Numbered from the stretch's first letter, positions 1 through 8,472 are shown. The stretch is DNA of 37,910 nucleotides from an uncultured Bacilli bacterium (GCA_947632405.1 CANRPE010000013.1:1-37910); one strand, 5' to 3'. Made by a program: numbers and translations. Notes: generated by a model from the sequence alone, not told the origin.

Positions 1-93
1 TTTATATTCCCTGCAGTTTTGTAGAATTAAAATACCGTTTGTAAAAAAAAGGAAAATTAAATAAAAAATTTACGTTTCGGTGTAATTTTTTTC

Positions 94-160
94 TTGCAAA
101 AATATAAACGGGGGGGGGTATAATAATCTTAGATAAATAAAAATAGGTGAGTGATCTAAG
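94..160 (+). promoter_or_regulatory. Promoter and leader of copy 1, with G9 tract in the spacer
   Basis: The -35 is TTGCAA (94-99) and the -10 is TATAAT (119-124), separated by 19 bp that end in nine G (110-118). A 9-bp inverted repeat, ATCTTAGAT (126-134) and ATCTAAGAT (154-162), flanks the ribosome binding site AGGTGA (145-150). The right arm runs into the ATG. The tetranucleotide GTGA is doubled here, giving a 10-nt gap from AGGTGA to ATG. The hairpin upstream (about 66-90) is degraded compared with the other copies. Confidence 0.85.
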
Positions 161-1090
161 ATGAAAGAAAGAATAAAAATGATAATTGTATTTATATTAG
201 GAGGAATAACTCTAGGTGGAATTGGAGTATACGCAGCAACCATAATATCAAGTATAAATGTCGGATATAGTAATGAAAACTCCAAGTTAGTAGCAGATAA
301 TGTTCAAGCAGCAATAGATGAAGTATATGATAAAAGTTTTAATAAAGAATTAACAACAGCCTATGAATATAGTGAACAAGAACCAAAATGTATAAATGGC
401 GAAGAAAAGACATGTGTAAAAACAGATTGTTATAAAAAAGGAAAAACATGTAAACAAGGAACAGTTATAAAATATTATGTCAATAATCATGAATTTTATT
501 ATTTTTATGTATTACATGATGATGGAACAACAATAACCATGCAACAAAGAGAAAACACAGTAAGAAATATACCATGGCATGCAGGTGAACAAGATAATAG
601 TAAAGGACCAGATACAATATTACCAGCCTTAGAACAAGCAACCTCAACATGGACAAATGTTAATATTTTAAATTATAAATTAGGAGAAACTATATTATAT
701 GAAAATCAATATACAAAATGCTCTATGGTAAATGGTAAAGTCGTATGTAATGATAATACTTATATTTTAGGTGAACGAAAAGCACGAGCAAGAATAATTA
801 CAGCATTAGAAGCAAGCAATACAGGATGTTTGACCTACACTCAAGATAACGCTGATGGTTCCTGTCCAGAGTGGATGTATAATTACCTGCTTGATTCCAA
901 GACATATGGAGGAAGTTATAATGATACTACAAAAAATGTAAATGGAGAAGACAACCATTGTTACTGGACTTCTTCAGCTCTACATTCTACATATGCTATG
1001 AATATTTGTAGATTTGGAAGCATTCATGGAGCATATGTTGATATTAATCATCATGGTGCTCGAGCCGTTGTAGAAATAACCAAGCCATAA
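161..1090 (+). CDS. Family copy 1: secreted protein with variable C-terminal lectin-like region
   Basis: 309 aa. A short basic start and hydrophobic stretch end in VYA-A (about residue 26), a likely signal peptidase site. A predicted amphipathic segment follows, with the VQxAIDEVY motif seen in other Firmicute surface proteins. Next is a cysteine-rich block ([20 protein letters not shown]), then a conserved body (TMQQREN, LPALEQATSTW, KARARIITALEA). The C-terminal part has YWT, a variable segment (962-1054) and GARAVVEI. The YW...W...G...RAVV pattern resembles DUF1566/DUF6273-type C-type-lectin-like folds; this is pattern recognition only. The first 92 bases are identical to those of copy 5, 31 kb away. 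Its YWTSSALH segment lacks the MSA/AW pattern of copies 2 and 4-7. Function is unknown; a surface adhesin or antigen is plausible. Confidence 0.85.
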   Translation: MKERIKMIIVFILGGITLGGIGVYAATIISSINVGYSNENSKLVADNVQAAIDEVYDKSFNKELTTAYEYSEQEPKCINGEEKTCVKTDCYKKGKTCKQGTVIKYYVNNHEFYYFYVLHDDGTTITMQQRENTVRNIPWHAGEQDNSKGPDTILPALEQATSTWTNVNILNYKLGETILYENQYTKCSMVNGKVVCNDNTYILGERKARARIITALEASNTGCLTYTQDNADGSCPEWMYNYLLDSKTYGGSYNDTTKNVNGEDNHCYWTSSALHSTYAMNICRFGSIHGAYVDINHHGARAVVEITKP

Positions 1091-1113
1091 ATTGCACTTC
1101 GGTGTAATTTTTT
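1089..1113 (+). terminator. TTCG-loop terminator between copies 1 and 2
   Basis: Stem AATTGCAC / GTGTAATT (1090-1097, 1102-1109) with a TTCG loop and a T run. One G-T wobble keeps all 8 pairs. The T run leads straight into the next -35 (TTGCAA at 1115). Confidence 0.85.
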
Positions 1114-1114
1114 C

Positions 1115-1177
1115 TTGCAAAAATACAAACGGGGGGGGGTATAATAATTTTAGATAAATAAAAATAGGTGATCTAAG
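1115..1177 (+). promoter_or_regulatory. Promoter and leader of copy 2, with G9 tract
   Basis: TTGCAA (1115-1120), 19-bp spacer with G9 (1131-1139), TATAAT (1140-1145). The inverted repeat arms are ATTTTAGAT (1147-1155) and ATCTAAGAT (1171-1179). The C-to-T change in the left arm still pairs as G-U. Only one GTGA is present, so AGGTGA (1166-1171) is 6 nt from the ATG. Confidence 0.85.
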
Positions 1178-2164
1178 ATGAAAGAAAGAATAAAAGTTAT
1201 AGCTGCATTTATATTAGGTTTGGTATTAGCAGGCACAACAGTATATGCCGCAACTATAATATCAAGTATAAATGTTGGTTATAGTAATGAGAGTTCAAAA
1301 TTAGTAGCAGATAATGTTCAAGAAGCAATAGACGAAGTATATGATAAAAGTTTTTTAAAAACTCCAATAGCTGCTTATGAATATAGTGAAAAAGAACCAA
1401 AATGTATAAATGGCGAAGAAAAAACATGTATTAAAACAGACTGTTATAAAAAAGGAAAAACATGTAAACAAGGAACAGTAATAAAATATTATGTCAAAGA
1501 AAATGAATATCATTATTTCTATGTATTACATGATGATGGCACTAATATAACTATGCAACAACGAGAAAACACAGTAAGAAATATACCATGGCATGAAGGT
1601 GCAAATGATAATAGTAAAGGACCAGATACAATCTTATCACAATTAGAAGCAGCAACTTCAACGTGGGTAAATGTAAATGTATTAGAATATGAACCTGGAG
1701 TAACCACATTATATGAAAATACCAATACTGGTTGTGTATCTACAGAAGATTATAAAATAAAATGTGAAACAAATGCATATACAAATTCAGTATTAGGAGC
1801 AAGAAAAGCAAGAGCAAGAATGATAACAGCACAAGAGGCTTCAGCAACAGGATGCTTAGTATGGAAAGATGGAGATAAAGATAGTGACGTTATCCCACCA
1901 AGCATAAATGCTTACAACCAAGGATCATGCCCAGACTTTATGCATAATTATTTATATGGATCAAAAAATTATGGAGGAAGTTATAATAACAACACATTAA
2001 ATGAAAACGGAGTAAGTGACCATTGTTACTGGACCATGTCGGCTCTTTCTACTGGCACTACTGGTGTGTGGCGTGTGGGCCGTGATGGTGACTTGAACAT
2101 CGACTATTTCACTACTAATACTAACTTTGGTGCGCGTGCCGTTGTAGAAATAAATAAACTTTAA
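1178..2164 (+). CDS. Family copy 2: secreted protein with variable C-terminal region
   Basis: 328 aa, same plan as copy 1 with signal sequence ending VYAA. It has the [16 protein letters not shown] version of the middle and the [12 protein letters not shown] variant shared with copy 5. The segment from YWT to GARAV (2027-2128) is compositionally odd. Of 39 codons from TAC TGG to GTT, none ends in A, although the preceding body is full of A-ending codons, and CGT, GGC, GTG and GCG appear. The protein ends EINKL instead of EITKP, and the gene abuts clpP without its own hairpin. This suggests its 3' end was rebuilt at the array boundary. Confidence 0.85.
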   Translation: MKERIKVIAAFILGLVLAGTTVYAATIISSINVGYSNESSKLVADNVQEAIDEVYDKSFLKTPIAAYEYSEKEPKCINGEEKTCIKTDCYKKGKTCKQGTVIKYYVKENEYHYFYVLHDDGTNITMQQRENTVRNIPWHEGANDNSKGPDTILSQLEAATSTWVNVNVLEYEPGVTTLYENTNTGCVSTEDYKIKCETNAYTNSVLGARKARARMITAQEASATGCLVWKDGDKDSDVIPPSINAYNQGSCPDFMHNYLYGSKNYGGSYNNNTLNENGVSDHCYWTMSALSTGTTGVWRVGRDGDLNIDYFTTNTNFGARAVVEINKL

Positions 2165-2745
2165 TTTTCTTTTTTATTAATTATTTTATCGACTATATGG
2201 TAGTTTAATGATTCTTCAGCATCCATAAAGTAATCTCTTTCAGTATCTCTTTCTATTTTATCAATAGGTTGATTACAATTTGTGGAAAGAATTTGGTTTA
2301 TTTTTTCACGTGATTTTAGTATTCTTTCAGCAGCAATTTTAATTTCTGTTGCTTGTCCTTCAACTCCTCCAAGAGGTTGATGAATCATCACTTCAGAATT
2401 TGGAAGAACGTATCGTTTACCTTTTGTTCCACATGAAAGTAGAAATGCTCCCATTGAAGCTGCCATTCCAATACAAATTGTGGAAACGTCACTTTTAATA
2501 AAATTCATAGTATCATATATTGCCATTCCTGCTGTGATTGATCCACCTGGGGAATTAATATATATAGATATGTCATCATTACTAATAGAATCTAAATATA
2601 ATAATTCTGCTACTATTGTATTGCTTAAATTATCATTTATTTCACCACTTAACAAAATTATTCTTTCTTTTAATAATCTTGAAAAAATATCATAACTTCT
2701 TTCACCATTTATTTCTTTTTCAATTATCATTGGTACTAAGCTCAT
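2161..2745 (-). CDS. clpP: ATP-dependent Clp protease proteolytic subunit
   Basis: 194 aa, the normal ClpP length. It forms the tetradecameric serine-protease chamber that degrades proteins unfolded by ClpX or ClpC. The signature blocks are present: [26 protein letters not shown] with nucleophile Ser97, and MIHQPLGG with His122. The third triad residue is Asp171 in ERDTERDYF by comparison with E. coli ClpP. The N-terminus (LVPMIIE) starts close to where mature ClpP begins, so little or no propeptide is expected. ATG at 2745 is preceded by AGGATAA. I see no convincing CtsR heptad repeats upstream. It is convergent with family copy 2 and their stop codons overlap. Confidence 0.97.
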   Translation of the reverse strand: MSLVPMIIEKEINGERSYDIFSRLLKERIILLSGEINDNLSNTIVAELLYLDSISNDDISIYINSPGGSITAGMAIYDTMNFIKSDVSTICIGMAASMGAFLLSCGTKGKRYVLPNSEVMIHQPLGGVEGQATEIKIAAERILKSREKINQILSTNCNQPIDKIERDTERDYFMDAEESLNYHIVDKIINKKEN

Positions 2746-2913
2746 ATTTATCCTATTTAATCAATCTAATTAATTTTGTGATTGATCCCTTTCTATTTAT
2801 ATTTTCGTATTGTATAATATATCGATTTGCCCCTAATTTTTAAAATCAATTTATCAATTATTTTAGGTAACTTATCTAATAATATTTTAGTGATAATTAT
2901 TATAAAATATACA

Positions 2914-2942
2914 TATTCTAAATCGTCAAAATATGCTATAAT
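2914..2942 (+). promoter_or_regulatory. Extended -10 promoter of the nucleoside kinase gene
   Basis: TGC-TATAAT: extended -10 with TATAAT at 2937-2942 and TG at 2934-2935. No good -35 lies 17 bp upstream (TATTCT at best). The 217-bp divergent gap 2746-2962 otherwise holds only AT-rich sequence with the clpP leader. Confidence 0.55.
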
Positions 2943-2971
2943 ATTAATTAGAATAGAAAAGGGTGAAATTC

Positions 2972-4627
2972 ATGAATGAAAATATTAATATTATTATAAA
3001 TAATAAAGACTATCAATTTCCAAAGGGAATATCATTAGAAGAAATTGCTAAAAATTTTCAATCAGATTTTAATTATCCTATTGTTTTAGCAAGAATAGGA
3101 ACAATTTTAAAGGAATTAAATACGCCTATTAATAAGCCTTGTAAGATGGAATTTTTAGATTTAACTTCTAGAGAAGGTAGTAGAGTTCATATTTCAGGTC
3201 TTACATTTATTATTATTTATGCTGTTAAATCTTTATATGGTCCTAATGCTAATATTTATGTTCAACACTCATTAGATAAGGGTATTTATATTGAAACTAA
3301 TTTTGAATTAACAGAAGATAAGATTAATCAAATAAAAAATCAAATGAATAAGATAGTAGAAAGTGATATGCCTATAAAAAGATTAACTATTGATAGAATA
3401 GAGGCAATAAAATATTTTGAATCTATTAAAGATTATGCTAAAGCTGGTATATTACAGTATAATACTAATACTTATATTACACTTTATAAATTAGGAAATT
3501 ATTATAATTATTTTTATAATATGATGCCAACTTCTACTAAAATGTTAAAATCTTTTGATTTAAGTTATGTTAATAAAAATGGATTTGTATTAAGATTTCC
3601 AACAGCATATATTAAGGATCATATTAAGGAATATCAGCATCATCCACATATGTTTGAAGTTTTTCAAGAATATAGAAATTGGGCAAAAATAATGCAAATA
3701 GAAACAACTGTTGATTTAAATAAAATTGTTTCTAGTGGTAAAATAAATGATTTAATTAGAATTGATGAAACGTTACAAAGTAATAAATTATTAGAAGTCG
3801 CTAGAAAGATTTATGAAGATAAGGATAATATTAAGGTAATTTTAATGGCTGGTCCATCTTCTAGTGGTAAGACGACATCTTCTAAAAAATTGTCTATGTA
3901 TTTACGTAGTTTTGGATTAAAAATTAGACCAATTTCAATGGATGATTATTTTTTGGAGAAGGCTGAAACTCCACTTGGAGAAGATGGGAAGCCAGATTAT
4001 GAAAGTTTAGCAGCTATGGATTTAAAATTATTTGATGATCAAATAGAAAAACTTTTAAATCATGAAGAAGTTACTCTCCCTACTTATAATTTTATTTTAG
4101 GAATGAAAGAATTTAAGGAAACAGTAAAATTAGATCAAAATGAACTTTTAGTTATTGAAGGTATACATGCTTTGGATTCTAATATATTGACAAATATTTC
4201 AAGAAAACATAAATATAAAATATATCTTTCAGCATTGACAGAAATTAATATTGATTATCATAACCGTATTTCAACTAGTGATAATAGATTATTAAGAAGA
4301 ATTATTAGAGATAATCGAACTAGAGGTTACGATGTTACAAAAACATTAGAATCTTGGGCAAGTGTTCGAGTAGGCGAAGAAAAGTATATTTTCCCATATC
4401 AAGATGATGCAGATTTTACTTTTAATACTGGACTTATATATGAAATTGGTGTTTTAAAAACATATGTAGAACCACTATTATATTCAGTTGATGAAGATTC
4501 ACCATACTATGAAGAAGCAAAAAGATTAATTGATTTCCTTCGTTTATTTTTACCAATACCATCTGATGCTATACCTTCAGATTCTATTATTAGAGAATTT
4601 ATTGGAAACAGTTGTTTTAGTGAATAA
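2972..4627 (+). CDS. Nucleoside kinase with N-terminal TGS domain (uridine kinase-like)
   Basis: 551 aa. The N-terminal ~60 residues look like a TGS domain (INNKDYQFPKGISLEEIAKNF). They are followed by a region similar to the threonyl/alanyl-tRNA synthetase second additional domain, then a uridine kinase/phosphoribulokinase-like P-loop domain. The Walker A motif is GPSSSGKTT (about residue 294), with downstream DDYF and VIEGIHAL motifs. This fused architecture is typical of Firmicute proteins annotated as nucleoside kinases; the exact substrate is not proven. An in-frame GTG exists at 2963, but AAGGGTGA (2959-2966) sits at the right distance for ATG 2972. The gene is followed by its own terminator. 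Confidence 0.85.
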   Translation: MNENINIIINNKDYQFPKGISLEEIAKNFQSDFNYPIVLARIGTILKELNTPINKPCKMEFLDLTSREGSRVHISGLTFIIIYAVKSLYGPNANIYVQHSLDKGIYIETNFELTEDKINQIKNQMNKIVESDMPIKRLTIDRIEAIKYFESIKDYAKAGILQYNTNTYITLYKLGNYYNYFYNMMPTSTKMLKSFDLSYVNKNGFVLRFPTAYIKDHIKEYQHHPHMFEVFQEYRNWAKIMQIETTVDLNKIVSSGKINDLIRIDETLQSNKLLEVARKIYEDKDNIKVILMAGPSSSGKTTSSKKLSMYLRSFGLKIRPISMDDYFLEKAETPLGEDGKPDYESLAAMDLKLFDDQIEKLLNHEEVTLPTYNFILGMKEFKETVKLDQNELLVIEGIHALDSNILTNISRKHKYKIYLSALTEINIDYHNRISTSDNRLLRRIIRDNRTRGYDVTKTLESWASVRVGEEKYIFPYQDDADFTFNTGLIYEIGVLKTYVEPLLYSVDEDSPYYEEAKRLIDFLRLFLPIPSDAIPSDSIIREFIGNSCFSE

Positions 4628-4653
4628 ACTATTCTATTTTGAATAGTTTTTTA
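4626..4653 (+). terminator. Terminator of the nucleoside kinase gene
   Basis: Nine-pair stem AAACTATTC / GAATAGTTT (4626-4634, 4641-4649) with a 6-nt loop and T run; it overlaps the stop codon. Confidence 0.85.
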
Positions 4654-4695
4654 TTAATCTTTACAATTTAAAATGTAAAAAATAATATGAATTTA

Positions 4696-4740
4696 TTGAA
4701 ACGAAAAAGTAAAAACTATATAATGAAAATATAAGGGAGG
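4696..4740 (+). promoter_or_regulatory. gap promoter and ribosome binding site
   Basis: TTGAAA (4696-4701), 17-bp spacer, TATAAT (4719-4724), then GGGAGG (4735-4740) 5 nt before the ATG. A strong consensus-like promoter, as expected for a glycolytic gene. Confidence 0.8.
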
Positions 4741-4745
4741 ATAAA

Positions 4746-5750
4746 ATGATTAAAGTAGCAATTAATGGTTTTGGAAGAATTGGAAGATTAGTTTTTAGAC
4801 TAATGGAAGAAGATAGTAATTTTGAAGTTGTTGCAATTAATGATTTAACAGATGCAGAACAACTTGCATATTTATTAAAGTATGATACTAATCATAGAAA
4901 TTATCGTATTGATGATATTTCTTTTGAAAATGATAATATTATTATAGGAAATAGAAAGGTGAAAGTTTATGCTCAAACTGATCCAAATCTTTTGCCTTGG
5001 AAAGAATTAGATATTGATGTAGTAATGGAATGTACAGGTCTTTTTACAGATAAAGAAAAAGCTATGGCTCACATTAATGCAGGAGCAAAAAAAGTAATTA
5101 TTTCTGCACCTGCAAAGGGTGATTTAAAAACAATTGTTTATAATGTTAATCATAATATTTTAACAGGCGATGAACAAATAATTTCTGCAGCTAGTTGTAC
5201 TACTAATTGTTTGGCACCAGTTGTTGATGTATTAGATAAGAAATTTGGTATTGTAAAAGGTTATATGACTACAGTTCATGCCTATACAAATGATCAAACA
5301 ACATTAGATATTGCTCATAAAAAGGGAATAAAAGCTAGACGTGGTCGTGCCGCAGCAGCAAATATTATTCCTGCTTCAACAGGAGCAGCTTCAGCAATAG
5401 GTAAAGTATGTCCAAATTTAGCAGGAAAGCTTGATGGTATAGCAATGAGAGTACCAGTTTCTACTGGATCTGTAGTTGATTTAGTTTTAGAGTTAAAACA
5501 AAATACTACTGTAGAAGAAATTAATCAAGTTTTAAAATCAGCTCAAAATGAAACATTAAATTATACTGATGATCCGATTGTTTCAAGTGATGTAATTGAT
5601 AGAAGATGCGGTTCACTTGTTGATGGATTATCTACAAGTATCTTAGAAGTTGATGGAAAACAGCTTGTAAAAGTAGTATCATGGTATGATAATGAAATGA
5701 GTTATACTGCTCAAATGGTTAGAACTGCAAAATATTTAATGGAAAAATAG
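4746..5750 (+). CDS. gap: Glyceraldehyde-3-phosphate dehydrogenase
   Basis: 334 aa, typical length. It oxidises glyceraldehyde-3-phosphate to 1,3-bisphosphoglycerate with NAD in glycolysis. The Rossmann start NGFGRIGRL and AINDLTD are present. The active site SAASCTTNCLAP contains Cys151, and the partner His178 lies in TTVHAYT. The C-terminal SWYDNEMSYTAQ block is intact. It is monocistronic by structure, with its own promoter and a perfect terminator, and sits just upstream of the pgk-tpi operon. Together these supply the lower glycolytic steps. Confidence 0.97.
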   Translation: MIKVAINGFGRIGRLVFRLMEEDSNFEVVAINDLTDAEQLAYLLKYDTNHRNYRIDDISFENDNIIIGNRKVKVYAQTDPNLLPWKELDIDVVMECTGLFTDKEKAMAHINAGAKKVIISAPAKGDLKTIVYNVNHNILTGDEQIISAASCTTNCLAPVVDVLDKKFGIVKGYMTTVHAYTNDQTTLDIAHKKGIKARRGRAAAANIIPASTGAASAIGKVCPNLAGKLDGIAMRVPVSTGSVVDLVLELKQNTTVEEINQVLKSAQNETLNYTDDPIVSSDVIDRRCGSLVDGLSTSILEVDGKQLVKVVSWYDNEMSYTAQMVRTAKYLMEK

Positions 5751-5771
5751 TAGGAAACTACTATTTTTTTT
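5745..5771 (+). terminator. gap terminator
   Basis: Perfect 9-bp stem AAATAGTAG / CTACTATTT with GAAA loop (5754-5757) and T run. The stem contains the TAG stop codon. Confidence 0.9.
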
Positions 5772-5812
5772 AATTTTATGATAAAATTAGTTTAGTATTA
5801 GGAGGTATTGTT

Positions 5813-6820
5813 ATGTACTGTGAACATTGTGGCACAAAACTTAATAAGAAAGATTCTTATTGCTCTAAATGTGGTTCAAAAATTAAAGTTTTACATGATA
5901 ATGCTAATATAAATGACACAATTAATTATTATGATCAAGATTTTATTGATGCATATATTGGAAAAAATAAAGAAAAAATAAAAACAAATAAATTCTCTTT
6001 TCCAACATTTTTCTTTGGGATTTGGTATTTATTGTATCGTAAAATGTGGTTGTTTTCTATAATATGGCTTACAATAATTTGTATTTTTAATTGCCTAGAT
6101 TTAGATTATACTGAAATAATATTATTAGTTATTTGTCTTTTCTTTGCACTTTTATTTAATAAACTATATTTAAGAAAAGCTAATAGAAAAGTTCAAAAGA
6201 TAAGAAATAAATATAAGGATAAAAGTAATGAAGATTTAATTAAATTACTAAAAAAATCTGGAGGAACTACAGTTGTTCCAATAGTTATTACAATTTGTTT
6301 AATAGTTATATCATTTTTTATAATTCTTACTGTTTCTATATATCAAATAATGGAAGAAAAAGTAACTGATAAATTTAAATTTCAAGAACAGTATCATGAT
6401 AATGATTATGAATTAAACTATCTCCTTCCAAAACAATTTGAATTAAAAACAAATAGTAGTTATTATCAAAATTATTCTTATGTTGGAGATTCATCATATT
6501 GTACTGTAACAATTAAAAATATTAAATCTTATTTATATAGTGATGCAAAGGATTATATGGAACAAAATATTTATGTTCGTTCTGCAGATGAAGTTAGTCC
6601 AATAGAAGAAAAAAATATAAATCAATCTCGTTGGTTTTATCAAGGAGTTAAATCTACTTCAAATAGTAAATATTATTATGCTTCTTTATATCAGGGAAGA
6701 ATTTATTTTGTAGAGTTTAATATATATCAAGATGATGATAATTTTTGCATGAATAGTTATAATTCATTTATTAAATCATTAAATTTTAAAAATAATAGTT
6801 CTAATGTTAACAGTATATAA
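5813..6820 (+). CDS. Zinc-ribbon membrane protein with DUF2628-like region
   Basis: 335 aa. The N-terminus is a zinc ribbon (Cys3, Cys6, Cys17, Cys20). A short linker leads to FSFPTFFFGIWYLLYRKMWLF, the aromatic motif of DUF2628-type membrane proteins, with hydrophobic segments at about 66-95 and 100-120. After a charged loop comes another membrane helix at about 154-178, then a ~155-residue tail probably outside the cell. The tail resembles no family I can name. AGGAGG lies 7 nt before the ATG. Role unknown; such proteins are common in low-GC Firmicutes. It sits between gap and pgk. Confidence 0.75.
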   Translation: MYCEHCGTKLNKKDSYCSKCGSKIKVLHDNANINDTINYYDQDFIDAYIGKNKEKIKTNKFSFPTFFFGIWYLLYRKMWLFSIIWLTIICIFNCLDLDYTEIILLVICLFFALLFNKLYLRKANRKVQKIRNKYKDKSNEDLIKLLKKSGGTTVVPIVITICLIVISFFIILTVSIYQIMEEKVTDKFKFQEQYHDNDYELNYLLPKQFELKTNSSYYQNYSYVGDSSYCTVTIKNIKSYLYSDAKDYMEQNIYVRSADEVSPIEEKNINQSRWFYQGVKSTSNSKYYYASLYQGRIYFVEFNIYQDDDNFCMNSYNSFIKSLNFKNNSSNVNSI

Positions 6821-6838
6821 TAAAAAAGAGGTGAAATA

Positions 6839-8011
6839 ATGAAAACAGTTAAAGATTTTGAATTAAATAATAAAAAAGTAATAATTCGTTGTGATTTTAA
6901 TGTTCCTCTAAAAAATGGTAAAATTCTTGATGATAGTAGAATAATTTCTAGTTTAGAAACGATAAAATATTGTTTAGCTCAAAATGCTAAAATTATATTA
7001 TTATCACATTTAGGAAGAATTAAAGAACCAAAAGATTTAGTAAAAAATGATATGAAAATAGTGGCTAAGCATTTAGAAAAACTATTAAATAAGAAAATAA
7101 TTTTTGTTAATCAAACACGTGGAAAAGAATTAGATGATGCTGTAAAAAAACTTAAAAGTCAAGATGTATTACTTATTCAAAATACAAGATATGAAGACTT
7201 AGATGGACAAAAAGAAAGTTCTAATGATTTGGAGTTAGGAAAATATTGGGCTTCACTTGGAGATATTTTTATTAACGATGCATTTGGAACAATCCATCGT
7301 GAACATGCTTCTAATGTTGGTATAAGTTCACATCTGCCTCATGGAATAGGCTTACTTGTTGAAAAAGAATTAAATGCTTTATCTTATTTAAATAGTTGTG
7401 ATAAACCATTTATTATAATTTTAGGTGGTGCAAAAGTTTCAGATAAGATTGGAGTTATAAAAAATTTAATTAAAAAAGCTGATTATATTTTAATTGGAGG
7501 GGGAATGGCATTTACATTTTTACATAGTGAAGGTTTTTCTGTGGGGGCTAGTTTAATTGATAAGGATAATATAGATTTTTGTTCAAATATTTTAAAAAAG
7601 TATGAAGAAAAAATAATTTTGCCAGTTGATGTATTAACAGCTCACGAATATAAAGATACTGGTAAGTTAAAAACAAAAATGATTTCGGAAATAGAAACTG
7701 ATGAAATTGGTTTAGATATTGGTCCAAATACAGTTGAAATTTTTCAAAATTATTTGAAGAATGCTAAAACTGTATTATGGAATGGTCCACTAGGTGTTTA
7801 TGAATTTGAACATTTTAAAAATGGAACAAATTCTATTTTAAAGTATATAGTAGCTAATAATATTAAAACTGTACTAGGTGGTGGTGATATTGTAGCAGCT
7901 GCAGCTAAGGCAAAAGTAAAGGATAAAATATATCATGCATCAACTGGTGGTGGTGCTACTTTGGAATTTTTAGAAGGAAAAAAATTACCAGGTTTAGAAG
8001 CAATTAAATAA
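6839..8011 (+). CDS. pgk: Phosphoglycerate kinase
   Basis: 390 aa, normal length. It transfers the acyl phosphate of 1,3-bisphosphoglycerate to ADP. All hallmarks are present: RCDFNVPL, SHLGR, INDAFGTIHREHAS, GGAKVSDKIGV, WNGPLGVYEFEHF and the C-terminal GGGDIVAAA/STGGGA. GAGGTGA precedes the ATG. It is the first gene of a compact run reaching tpi: 14 nt to the next gene, then three stop/start overlaps. Confidence 0.97.
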   Translation: MKTVKDFELNNKKVIIRCDFNVPLKNGKILDDSRIISSLETIKYCLAQNAKIILLSHLGRIKEPKDLVKNDMKIVAKHLEKLLNKKIIFVNQTRGKELDDAVKKLKSQDVLLIQNTRYEDLDGQKESSNDLELGKYWASLGDIFINDAFGTIHREHASNVGISSHLPHGIGLLVEKELNALSYLNSCDKPFIIILGGAKVSDKIGVIKNLIKKADYILIGGGMAFTFLHSEGFSVGASLIDKDNIDFCSNILKKYEEKIILPVDVLTAHEYKDTGKLKTKMISEIETDEIGLDIGPNTVEIFQNYLKNAKTVLWNGPLGVYEFEHFKNGTNSILKYIVANNIKTVLGGGDIVAAAAKAKVKDKIYHASTGGGATLEFLEGKKLPGLEAIK

Positions 8012-8025
8012 AGTAGGTGTAGTAT

Positions 8026-8472
8026 ATGAATACAGTTGTATTAAATCCATATAATGAAACTCATAGATCGATAGTAAATAGCTATGAAGATATTGGTGTT
8101 TTTCAAGAAATAATGAATATATCTAATTATTATAGTCAAGAAAAATATCAACAGGAAAAGATAATTAGTAATAAAATCTTAGAATGTCTTCTTGAACTTG
8201 ATGGAAAAAATATTAAAAACTATTGTCTTTATTCTGGTATGAAAGATAATAGACTTATTCAAATGAAAATAGCAAATTTAACAGATGAAAAATTTTTAAA
8301 AAAAGCTATGGATTATGCATTTTTAACATTAAATGCTTATACACTTGCTATTTTTACAGAACAAGGACATTCTTCATTAGAAAAATATGGATTTGAAAAT
8401 TTAGGACAAGAAAATGGTATTATTACGTATATAAAAGAAAAAGAAAATTATAAAGAAAGAGTAAGAAAATGA
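8026..8472 (+). CDS. Unrecognised protein, possible divergent GNAT-type acetyltransferase
   Basis: 148 aa, soluble, no signal peptide. The second half (AYTLAIFTEQGHSSLEKYGFENLG) resembles the last strand-helix of GNAT acetyltransferases, where a 'xxLEKxGFxxLG' pattern is common. However, the acetyl-CoA loop (Q/RxxGxG/A) is not recognisable, so the call is weak. It could be an adapter with a degenerate GNAT fold. Its TGA overlaps the ATG of the next gene (ATGA), so the two are translationally coupled within the pgk-tpi operon. Confidence 0.45.
   Translation: MNTVVLNPYNETHRSIVNSYEDIGVFQEIMNISNYYSQEKYQQEKIISNKILECLLELDGKNIKNYCLYSGMKDNRLIQMKIANLTDEKFLKKAMDYAFLTLNAYTLAIFTEQGHSSLEKYGFENLGQENGIITYIKEKENYKERVRK

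Larger units (their letters stand above)
65..2164 (+). repeat. Array A: two tandem units of the G9-promoter surface-protein family
   Basis: Two head-to-tail units, each made of promoter module plus gene, with ~90-bp intergenic modules that are nearly identical to those at 29795-34085 and 36743-36829. The array probably continues left of the window. It ends at copy 2, whose stop codon overlaps that of convergent clpP by 4 bp and which lacks the usual TTCG hairpin. Confidence 0.9.

Noticed and set aside
94-124. G9 tracts as G-quadruplex elements
   Set aside because: Each site has a single run of nine G with no further G runs nearby, so an intramolecular quadruplex is not expected. The position between -35 and -10 explains them better.
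2746-2880. CtsR or HrcA operator upstream of clpP
   Set aside because: I looked for the GGTCAAA direct repeat and a CIRCE-type inverted repeat and found neither. Only GGGATCAATCAC and GGGGCAAATC, which do not match.
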